Below, in pieces: positions 28,261 to 34,995 of a stretch of 34,995 nucleotides of DNA (positions are counted from its first letter, which is position 1; the number at the start of each line of letters is the position of its first letter). This DNA is from Marinobacter sp. AC-23 (lineage in GTDB: Bacteria > Pseudomonadota > Gammaproteobacteria > Pseudomonadales > Oleiphilaceae). Made by a program: the position numbers and the translations under genes. Below the pieces are notes generated by a model. That model was not told the origin of the DNA, made no database searches, and saw only the letters and a list, made by a program, of their open reading frames with translations. Location: positions 1 to 34,995 of the forward strand of contig NZ_MBPP01000003.1 in NCBI RefSeq assembly GCF_001858325.1, read 5' to 3'.

Positions 28261-28437
28261 ATGTCCGATTTTCCAGCACCAACCACTGTGACCTTCCCAA
28301 CGGGTAAAGGTTCCAGGCCTATTCGGCTTCACGCTATTTTTTCTATCGATGCTTGCGGCGCACTCAGTCTGCTGAGGCTTCGCACCCCCCGTCTTGCTCT
28401 GGCATGGTTGGTCGATATTGCTCTCGCAGCTCCATAA
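28261..28437 (+). CDS. Possible 58-residue small ORF, unrecognised
   Basis: ATG 28261 has an unusually good ribosome site (CAGGAGG, eight bases upstream) and opens a 58-codon frame starting MSDFPAPTTVTFPTGKG. It lies after the engB hairpin and its last 74 bases are antisense to the corrected 3' end of laoR. The C-terminal part (LSLLRLRTPRLALAWL) is hydrophobic but is the part lying over laoR, so its composition may be a shadow. No family is recognised; it may well not be a gene. Confidence 0.2.
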   Translation: MSDFPAPTTVTFPTGKGSRPIRLHAIFSIDACGALSLLRLRTPRLALAWLVDIALAAP

Positions 28438-29043
28438 CCTGTTCACGGTACGCCTGCGTAAGATAGGGAATCTCCAACGTCAGCACCTGATAAATGCCCT
28501 GTTTCAGCTCCAGGAGGGTTAGGCTGGCGGAGGCTTGGCCGCATGGGCCGTTTTCAGAAACGCCATCCAGTTGGTGATCACCAACCAAACGTTCAGCGAC
28601 ATGGCCGACCGAAGAATTTCAGATTGAGGCTCTAAAATACCGCCATCTGCCAACTTCTCGAAAATACGACTTATGGCCGCGAGACACCGGTTGGTGAATT
28701 CCCGATAGTCATTACGTAAGCGTTGATCTCTATCTAACAGATATTCCAGGTCCCGATGAAAAAACCGGTAACTCCATAAGCCATCAAACACCGACTCCAG
28801 GTAAAACGTCATATCAGACAGGGTGAGGGGCCGGTTTTCTGGAATATCCAGATAGAAATCCACCAGCTTTTCGTATTCCTGAAATATCTCGTAAATAATG
28901 TCGGACTTGTTTCGAAAATGGTAATAGAGATTGCCCGGCGAAATCGCCAGGTGCGCAGCAATATGGTTGGTTGTTACGTTTCGCTCGCCCTGCTCATTAA
29001 ATAGCTCCAGGCTCGACAACAGTATTTTGTCTCTGGTTTTCAT
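28364..29043 (-). CDS. laoR: TetR family regulator, LaoR-like; frameshifted near 28532
   Basis: The N terminus MKTRDKILLSSLELFNEQGE followed by a helix-turn-helix (TTNHIAAHLAISPGNLYYHF) is a standard TetR DNA-binding domain. The first frame ends early at 28519 after KTAHAAKPPPA. The neighbouring frame continues SASLTLLELKQGIYQVLTL and ends at 28364. Restoring one base at 28532-28533 (coding-strand CCC read as CC) rebuilds a 226-residue regulator with a normal ligand domain. I prefer ATG 29043; GTG 29076 would add 11 residues. Divergent from the aldehyde dehydrogenase gene, with the same neighbours as LaoR of P. aeruginosa, which represses the lao genes; the role here is by analogy. Confidence 0.78.
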
Positions 29044-29104
29044 AAGCTCATCGGTGTTTGTTGTTTTACAGCTCACAGATGGCCTGATTCGCCATTGGGC
29101 CCGC

Positions 29105-29133
29105 TTGACTCCCTAGAGTATATACTCTAATAA
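29105..29133. promoter_or_regulatory. lao divergent promoter with 16-base palindromic operator
   Basis: TAGAGTATATACTCTA at 29114-29129 is a perfect 16-base palindrome, the size and symmetry expected of a TetR-family operator, lying 70 bases outside the laoR ATG and 92 before the laoC ATG. It sits inside a probable laoC promoter: TTGACT at 29105-29110 followed by TCTAAT (29126-29131) or TAATAA (29128-29133). On the other strand TTGCAC and a TATA-rich box within the palindrome could serve laoR. Bound repressor would cover both promoters. Confidence 0.65.
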
Positions 29134-29220
29134 TACCTTCAAGTGCAAATTGAGCGTTTTTTCGCCAACACAAAACATCAGGTTGCCGCCGCACAAAGGC
29201 GGCGCCACAAGGAGGACACC

Positions 29221-30666
29221 ATGGGTGCCAGCGCTGTTCAGACCACTGAGAGCAAAAAACACATTCAGCATACCCACCGGGTGTTCGAGGCTCAGAAAAC
29301 GGCGTTTCACACGAACCCGGCGCCGTCGCTGACCGAACGCCGGGAAAACCTGAAGCGCCTCAAGCAGGCACTACTGTCATACCAGGATCGCATTCTGGAG
29401 GCCATTGACCGGGATTTTTCATGCCGCTCGCGGGATGAATCCCTGATTGCAGAGGTCATGCCTTCAATTCAGGGCATCAATTACACCCTGAAAAATCTTG
29501 GAGGGTGGATGAAGCCCTCCCGCCGGCACGTATCCATCTTGTTCCAGCCCGCCAGCAACAAGGTTTGTTACCAGCCAAAAGGCGTTGTGGGCGTGATCGT
29601 GCCCTGGAACTACCCGCTTTATCTGGCCGTTGGGCCTCTGGTCGCCTCGCTTGCAGCGGGTAACCGCACCATGATCAAAATGTCGGAGTTTACGCCTCAT
29701 ACATCAGCTCTGTTCAAAGAGCTTATCGAGGACACTTTCCCGGAAGATCTGGTGTCAGTCATCAATGGCGAAGCCGATGTGGCCGCCGACTTCTCCGCGC
29801 GGCCTTTTGATCACATGTTGTTCACCGGTTCCACCTCCGTGGGCAAACTGGTGATGCGGGCAGCCTCAGAGCACCTGACACCGGTTACCCTGGAGCTGGG
29901 TGGTAAATCACCCGCCATCGTTTCGCCGGATGTGCCTCTGGAGGACGCGGCCCAGCGCATTGCGTTCGGCAAAGCGTTTAACGCTGGCCAAACCTGCGTT
30001 GCACCAGATTACGTACTTTGCCCAGTTGATCGCACTCAGGCCTTCGTAGATGAGTTCCGTGCGCAATTCTCAAAGATGTACCCGTCGCTGCGGGACAACG
30101 ACGACTACACAGCGATTATCAATGAGCGTCAGTACAACCGCCTAAAAGGCTATCTGGAAGATGCCAGGGCCAAGGGCGCCGAACTGATCGAGCTCAATCC
30201 GGCTCAGGAAAACCTGGGAGACGGGACCTATAAAATCCCAATTACCCTGGTGCTGAAAAGCACACCCGACATGAAGCTCATGCAGGATGAGATCTTCGGA
30301 CCCATTCTACCGATCGTGAGCTATGGCAACCTCAGTGAAGCAATCCAGTATGTGAACGATCGCCCGCGCCCGCTGGCGCTGTACTTTTTCGGTTACGACC
30401 GCACCGAACAACAGCAGGTGATCGACAATACCCTTTCAGGAGGCATGTGCATCAACGATGCATTGATGCACGTGGCTCAGGACGACTTGCCTTTCGGCGG
30501 CATAGGCGATTCCGGCATGGGCCACTACCATGGCAAAGAAGGCTTCCTGACCTTCTCGCACCAGCGTGCTATTTTTGCCAAACAGAAGTTCAACAGCGGC
30601 AAATTCGCCTATCCTCCGTACGGGACAGCTGCACACAAGATGATCTACAAGCTTTTTATTCGCTGA
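29221..30666 (+). CDS. laoC: Coniferyl-aldehyde-type aldehyde dehydrogenase, LaoC-like
   Basis: 481-residue NAD(P)-dependent aldehyde dehydrogenase. The catalytic Cys259 is in FNAGQTCVAPDY, the general base Glu225 in LELGGKSP, and the cofactor loop FTGSTSVGKLV precedes them; GVIVPWNYPL is the usual substrate/NAD segment. The open frame begins at 29143 but ATG 29221 has a perfect AAGGAGG five bases upstream. First gene of a divergent operon with laoB and laoA, matching the P. aeruginosa system in which long-chain alcohols are oxidised through aldehydes to fatty acids. Substrate is inferred from that synteny; the family name refers to coniferyl aldehyde. Confidence 0.88.
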   Translation: MGASAVQTTESKKHIQHTHRVFEAQKTAFHTNPAPSLTERRENLKRLKQALLSYQDRILEAIDRDFSCRSRDESLIAEVMPSIQGINYTLKNLGGWMKPSRRHVSILFQPASNKVCYQPKGVVGVIVPWNYPLYLAVGPLVASLAAGNRTMIKMSEFTPHTSALFKELIEDTFPEDLVSVINGEADVAADFSARPFDHMLFTGSTSVGKLVMRAASEHLTPVTLELGGKSPAIVSPDVPLEDAAQRIAFGKAFNAGQTCVAPDYVLCPVDRTQAFVDEFRAQFSKMYPSLRDNDDYTAIINERQYNRLKGYLEDARAKGAELIELNPAQENLGDGTYKIPITLVLKSTPDMKLMQDEIFGPILPIVSYGNLSEAIQYVNDRPRPLALYFFGYDRTEQQQVIDNTLSGGMCINDALMHVAQDDLPFGGIGDSGMGHYHGKEGFLTFSHQRAIFAKQKFNSGKFAYPPYGTAAHKMIYKLFIR

Positions 30667-30681
30667 GCTTCCTGCGTTGCA

Positions 30682-30703
30682 ACCGGGGCCTTCGTGCCCC
30701 GGT
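30682..30703 (+). repeat. Intercistronic hairpin between laoC and laoB
   Basis: ACCGGGGC (30682-30689) and GCCCCGGT (30696-30703) make a perfect 8-base GC-rich stem with loop CTTCGT, 15 bases after the laoC stop. No T-run follows, so it is more likely an mRNA-stabilising or processing element that sets laoC level against laoBA than a true terminator. Confidence 0.55.
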
Positions 30704-30780
30704 GATTACCAAATACAAAATAAGAGCGAGCCGATTATGACCAACCCCATCCCCCAACCCAAGAGCTGGATTCTGTACAC

Positions 30781-31371
30781 TTGAACCGGCGCAGCTTCCT
30801 TCGCACCGGACTGGGCGGCGCCTTGTTTTTGGGCACGGTGAGTGTAACCGCCGGCCTCAGCGGCTGTGCAACCACTCCGACCGGCCGGCTTGGTGCCGTT
30901 GAAACGCGGATGGACGCTCGTTACCAGTTCCAGTTTCTGACAGCTGATGACATAGATCTGTTTGAAGCCCTGCTCCCGGCCATCCTCGGCTCCGCAATTC
31001 CGGAGCAGCCCCAACATAGGCGCATGGCTATTGCCGGCACGGTCGAACGCATTGATGCAGGCATTCACAAATTTGGGCCAGCCAATCAAAAAGAGCTCCG
31101 ACAGCTTTTTGACTTGCTTAACTTCGGTTTCACCCGGATCACCATCGCACGAGTTTGGTCACCTTGGCCAAATGTCACCACAAAGCAGGCCAATGCGTTT
31201 CTCGATCGCTGGCGATCAAGCAGTATCGGGCTGTTCAATAACGGCTACATGGCCCTCACCAAAATCAGCAACGTGGCATTTTACGGGTACCCGGAAAACT
31301 GGCACCTTTCGGGTTATCCCGGGCCGCCTGAGTGGGCCGTTAAAGCCCTGCCACAATTTCGCAACGCCTGA
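30781..31371 (+). CDS. laoB: Tat-signal lipoprotein-like small subunit, LaoB-like (gluconate 2-dehydrogenase subunit 3-like)
   Basis: 196 residues from TTG 30781. The N terminus MNRRSFLRTGLGGALFLG is a twin-arginine signal, followed by a possible lipobox (GLSGC, Cys28). The C-terminal FYGYPENWHLSGYPGPP pattern resembles the small subunit of gluconate 2-dehydrogenase-type GMC enzymes, so it is probably exported with or anchors the LaoA oxidoreductase. The start is uncertain: ATG 30737 opens a frame (MTNPIPQPKSWILYT) that would join this one if one base were missing near 30780, which is the same kind of loss seen in five other genes here. The better ribosome site belongs to 30737. Confidence 0.72.
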   Translation: MNRRSFLRTGLGGALFLGTVSVTAGLSGCATTPTGRLGAVETRMDARYQFQFLTADDIDLFEALLPAILGSAIPEQPQHRRMAIAGTVERIDAGIHKFGPANQKELRQLFDLLNFGFTRITIARVWSPWPNVTTKQANAFLDRWRSSSIGLFNNGYMALTKISNVAFYGYPENWHLSGYPGPPEWAVKALPQFRNA

Positions 31372-31412
31372 TTATCAGCCTGCTGCTATAGCTTAAACAC
31401 GGAGCTACCATC

Positions 31413-33005
31413 ATGTCTCTCACCGACCGAATTGCTCAGGGTCTGGAATCCGGCTGGAAAGTCACCGACGGCGCCACTCTTACTGAAAACCAGACCGCAG
31501 AAGCCGATGTCGTTATTGTCGGCACCGGCGCTGGTGGCGGCACAACGGCCGAAATTCTCGCTAAAAGCGGCCTCTCCGTTATTCTGGTAGAAGAAGGCCG
31601 TCTGTATTACCAGAAAGACTTTAAAATGGACGAGCTCACGTCCTACGCAAACCTCTACCAAGAAGGCATGAGCCGAGTGACCAAAGACGGCGCCATTTCG
31701 ATTTTGCAGGGACGCTGTGTGGGCGGCTCAACAACGGTCAACTGGACGAGCAGCTTCCGTACTCCGGATGCAACGCTCAATTATTGGGCCAAACAGTTTG
31801 GCCTGGACGCGCTGAGCCCGGAAGCCATGGCCCCTTGGTTTGAGGGCCGTGAAACCCGTCACTCTGTATCTCCCTGGCGGGTGGATCCCAACCTTAACAA
31901 CGACGTACTACGTCAGGGTTGCGAGAAGCTTGGCTTTAGCTGGCAGGTTATCCCGCGCAACGTCAAAGGCTGCTGGAACCTTGGTTACTGTGGCGTAGGC
32001 TGCCCTACCAATGCGAAGCAGGGCGCACTGACAACCACTATTCCTGGTGCGCTTGACCATAACGCCCGCATGTACCACGGGCTGCGCGCGGACCGCCTGG
32101 TGATGAAGCAGGGCCGAATTGACGCCCTGCAGGCCACCGCTATGGCCAGCGACGGCATCACACCTACCAACATTACGGTAACACTGAAAGCCAGGCACTT
32201 TGTGGTTGCCGCAAGCGCCATAGGTTCGCCCGGTCTGCTGCTGAGATCTGATCTGCCCGACCCCTATGAGCGGGTTGGCAAGCGGTCATTTATTCACCCG
32301 GTCAACGCCAGTGTTGCGCAAATGCCAGAGCGGGTGGATCCCTTTTACGGTGCACCACAGTCCATCTACTCTGACGAATTCAATTTTCGCAATGGCGTAG
32401 ACGGAGAAGCGGGTTATAAGCTGGAGGTGCCACCACTGCACCCGGCGATGTCGGCAGGTGTTGTCCCGGGCCATGGGGATCAACAAGCTAAAAACCTGGC
32501 CGGCTTACCCTGGATGCAATCAGTGATCGCGCTAATGCGGGACGGTTTTCACAAGGACAGCCCTGGGGGCACGGTATCCCTGCGTGACGATGGTAGCCCG
32601 ATGTTAGATTACCCGGTCACCGATTATCTGTGGAAGGGCCTTCGCAGAGCCTTCTACACCATGGCTGAAATCCAGTTTGCCGCTGGTGCGGACCGAGTTC
32701 GCCTGATGCACCTGGATTCTGACTGGTATTCCAGTTGGGCCGATGCCAAAGCCGCGATCGATGGCTTTTCCATGGAGCCTCACAGGGTTCGCCTGTTCAC
32801 CGCACACCAAATGGGCGGCTGCGCTATGGGAAGCAACCCGGAGGAATCGGTGGTCAACGGTTTTGGCGAGCATCATCACGTGAGCAATCTCAGCGTACAC
32901 GACGCGTCGATTTTCCCGACCAGCATCGGCGCCAACCCGCAGTTGTCGGTTTATGCGTTGGCTGCGCGAAACAGCGTTCGACTGGCCCAACGACTGAAAG
33001 CATGA
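31413..33005 (+). CDS. laoA: GMC family alcohol oxidoreductase, LaoA-like
   Basis: 530-residue FAD-dependent glucose-methanol-choline oxidoreductase. The ADP-binding motif GTGAGGGTTAE begins at residue 37, followed by the acidic residue in VILVEEG and the GRCVGGSTTVNW flavin loop. The C-terminal domain has HQMGGCAMG with the catalytic His and the ANPQLSVYALA ending that carries the second active-site residue. A Cys-rich stretch (NLGYCGVGCPTNAKQG) is typical of long-chain alcohol-oxidising members. In P. aeruginosa the equivalent protein oxidises long-chain alcohols; here the same role is inferred from sequence family and the LaoB/LaoC neighbours. Confidence 0.88.
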   Translation: MSLTDRIAQGLESGWKVTDGATLTENQTAEADVVIVGTGAGGGTTAEILAKSGLSVILVEEGRLYYQKDFKMDELTSYANLYQEGMSRVTKDGAISILQGRCVGGSTTVNWTSSFRTPDATLNYWAKQFGLDALSPEAMAPWFEGRETRHSVSPWRVDPNLNNDVLRQGCEKLGFSWQVIPRNVKGCWNLGYCGVGCPTNAKQGALTTTIPGALDHNARMYHGLRADRLVMKQGRIDALQATAMASDGITPTNITVTLKARHFVVAASAIGSPGLLLRSDLPDPYERVGKRSFIHPVNASVAQMPERVDPFYGAPQSIYSDEFNFRNGVDGEAGYKLEVPPLHPAMSAGVVPGHGDQQAKNLAGLPWMQSVIALMRDGFHKDSPGGTVSLRDDGSPMLDYPVTDYLWKGLRRAFYTMAEIQFAAGADRVRLMHLDSDWYSSWADAKAAIDGFSMEPHRVRLFTAHQMGGCAMGSNPEESVVNGFGEHHHVSNLSVHDASIFPTSIGANPQLSVYALAARNSVRLAQRLKA

Positions 33006-33113
33006 CACGCCCGGCGGGCAGCTATCGGCGCGCCAGCGCCGGGCTCTCGGTCGGGCCTACAGAAACCGCTGGAATGCTGATATTCTGGGCGCCTGTTTAA
33101 AAAGGAGCTGTGC

Positions 33114-33595
<482 letters not shown>

Positions 33596-33608
33596 ACTGC
33601 CTCCAAAT

Positions 33609-33636
33609 AAAAAACGCCCCGGTTGGGGCGTTTTTT
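33609..33636. terminator. Bidirectional terminator between coaD and the DUF945 gene
   Basis: AAAAAACGCCCC and GGGGCGTTTTTT form a perfect 12-base stem around the loop GGTT, with T-runs on both strands. It is 13 bases past the coaD stop and 13 bases past the stop of the convergent DUF945 gene. Confidence 0.92.
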
Positions 33637-33649
33637 ATCTTGCAAAGTT

Positions 33650-34936
33650 TTATAACAAGGGCGGCAGTGGGATTTCCTGACCGTTCACGTCAACGACCAT
33701 GTCGTTGAGCTTGGCTGCCAGTACTAGCCGGTCTCCCTTGGGCACCAGTAAACCCTGTTTGATCAATGGCGCGAGCTGCATACGCACAAGGGGATAATCT
33801 TCCACCAGCACTGTGGGTATACTCAAATTCATTTCACCGGTTAACTGCTGCATGATCATCAACATTTCTGCTTTCTGATCCTCCGAAAGCTCTGGGTGTT
33901 TAATTACAGCATTTCCCGTTACTTCTCCTTCAGGCGTATCCAGAGCCAACTCCGGAAACCCGATCGAGAACCCTGCCGCGGCAAGATCACGCATGGCGGT
34001 ATTAACCTGCTGCATAGCTGCCATCTGCTGCTCAAATGCCTCACGGCCACCGGCATTTTGTGCCAGCATCATGCCTTGGAGCTCTGCCATGCTGGTTGTG
34101 AGCAAGCTCCAGCTCGCAACATCAAGGTTTTCCAGCGCAAACACCAGCTTATGCGGCCCATAAACCTCGTCTTCAACACGAACCTGTCTCGCCTCAAGGG
34201 ATATCTTTGAGTTCAGGCGTTCCCCGTCGTCACTTGCTTCTGTACTGCTCCGTGCCGCCAAATCTTCGAGTGTTATCGGGGGTGCATCGGGAGACATTAA
34301 CGCAACAGAAGCAACCCCTGCCTCCATGGTTCCTGTCCAGACATCGCCACTCAGATGAGCCATACTCTGCTCAGCACGAAAGTCATTGATGCGCACGGTC
34401 ATGTCAGGCCCTGAAAGGCTCAGCTGCGGCCAGACTATCAATGCTTCCGCCTGGGTACCTGCGTTACTGATTTCGACCCGAGCAACGCCACCACTGGTTC
34501 TGAGCGACTCACCGCTTTCAGGGTTATCAATGGCTATGGCCGGCGCTTCCAGCTCAATCACGGCCGTGCCCCAAAGGCGTGTTTCCAGAGTCAGCCTTGG
34601 CCGCTCCTGAAACCAATCACTGCCCTCAGGTGCCCAGCCACCAACCGGCTCAAACTCCAAAAAGCTGCCGGCAACCCCATGAGTCACATTGGCGCGGTAC
34701 TCAATCTGGTGAGTGTCACCATCTTCAGGGTTGAACAACGTGACAGTGCCGTCCAATTCCGAGCCAAAAAAGCCTCGACGGTAATCTTCTGTTTGCATGT
34801 GCACAAACGGCTGCGACTGGTTTAGTTCACGAGTAACCTGTTGCCACTGCTGCTCTGTTACGTACCCCACAGCCCAAGGCATTGCGCCGGCGACAACCAG
34901 TACACCAGCACTAACAATTATCCATTTTGCTTTCAA
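33650..34936 (-). CDS. DUF945 (YdgA-like) family protein
   Basis: 428 residues with an N-terminal hydrophobic segment (WIIVSAGVLVVAGAMPWAVGY) acting as signal anchor, followed by a largely beta-structured body and a Met/Gln-rich helix near 290-320. The N-terminal pattern (small hydrophobic helix, then DYRRGFFGSELDGTV) and the C-terminal DRLVLAAKLNDMVVDVNGQ match the DUF945/YdgA family, whose function is not known. The best start is TTG at 34934-34936, with GGAGAG five to six bases upstream; no ATG lies near. Confidence 0.85.
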   Translation of the reverse strand: MKAKWIIVSAGVLVVAGAMPWAVGYVTEQQWQQVTRELNQSQPFVHMQTEDYRRGFFGSELDGTVTLFNPEDGDTHQIEYRANVTHGVAGSFLEFEPVGGWAPEGSDWFQERPRLTLETRLWGTAVIELEAPAIAIDNPESGESLRTSGGVARVEISNAGTQAEALIVWPQLSLSGPDMTVRINDFRAEQSMAHLSGDVWTGTMEAGVASVALMSPDAPPITLEDLAARSSTEASDDGERLNSKISLEARQVRVEDEVYGPHKLVFALENLDVASWSLLTTSMAELQGMMLAQNAGGREAFEQQMAAMQQVNTAMRDLAAAGFSIGFPELALDTPEGEVTGNAVIKHPELSEDQKAEMLMIMQQLTGEMNLSIPTVLVEDYPLVRMQLAPLIKQGLLVPKGDRLVLAAKLNDMVVDVNGQEIPLPPLL

Positions 34937-34958
34937 AAACTCTCTCCGTCTGAAAATA

Positions 34959-34995
34959 TCAGGATTTGCCGGTCAGGCGCTCCAACAGAACCAAC
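34959..34995 (-). CDS. Possible 3' end of an upstream gene (mostly outside window)
   Basis: On the minus strand a frame runs in from the window edge and ends LVLLERLTGKS before a TGA at 34959-34961, 22 bases before the DUF945 start. The residues look like a coding tail, but ten codons are too few to be sure. Confidence 0.25.
   Translation of the reverse strand, partial: LVLLERLTGKS

Overview
The window looks like chromosomal core DNA of a marine gammaproteobacterium close to Marinobacter and the Pseudomonas lineage. This rests on protein character and on four gene blocks that I recall in similar order in Pseudomonas aeruginosa: crp/vfr-osmC-speD; radC, coaBC-dut-algC-argB; endonuclease-dsbA-cytochrome c4-engB; and laoR-laoC-laoB-laoA-coaD. 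I ran no database search, so the genus is an inference. I see no prophage, insertion sequence, CRISPR array, tRNA or rRNA.

Layout. 1-5.0 kb (+): end of a glutathione S-transferase-like gene, a membrane fatty acid hydroxylase/sterol desaturase, an overlapping monoacylglycerol-lipase-like hydrolase, then modABC for molybdate uptake. 5.1-6.6 kb: a second alpha/beta hydrolase with an Asp nucleophile, meeting a cAMP receptor protein gene tail to tail. 6.9-9.2 kb: OsmC-like protein, speD (polyamine synthesis) and a phosphoribulokinase-like kinase. 9.2-13.0 kb (-): a 1265-residue PilZ-DUF1631-GGDEF-EAL protein whose two c-di-GMP enzyme domains both look dead. 13.2-14.3 kb (+): a zinc aminopeptidase-like lipoprotein. 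14.25-23.5 kb (-): coaBC-dut-algC-argB-unknown-argE-argA, joining CoA synthesis, dUTP removal, sugar phosphate conversion and the arginine pathway. 23.7-25.0 kb (+): radC and rpmB-rpmG. 25.0-27.4 kb (-): an EEP nuclease/phosphatase, dsbA and cytochrome c4. 27.5-28.2 kb (+): engB. 28.4-33.0 kb: a TetR regulator divergent from laoC-laoB-laoA, a probable long-chain alcohol and aldehyde oxidation system, with a perfect 16-base palindrome between them. 33.1-34.9 kb: coaD and a DUF945 protein.

The most important technical observation is that at least five genes (lipase-like hydrolase, aminopeptidase, coaBC, laoR, coaD) and perhaps a sixth (laoB) are broken by the loss of exactly one base, in each case explainable as a run of three identical bases read as two. 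Two are essential CoA biosynthesis genes, so these are more likely sequence errors than real pseudogenes. I treat the five clear cases as intact genes with corrected extents.

The best biological leads are the catalytically degenerate c-di-GMP protein, the membrane-anchored form of AlgC, the unrecognised membrane protein between argB and argE with an Sm-like C-terminal strand pattern, and the candidate LaoR operator. I found no clearly new multi-gene system; most of the window is conserved housekeeping sequence.
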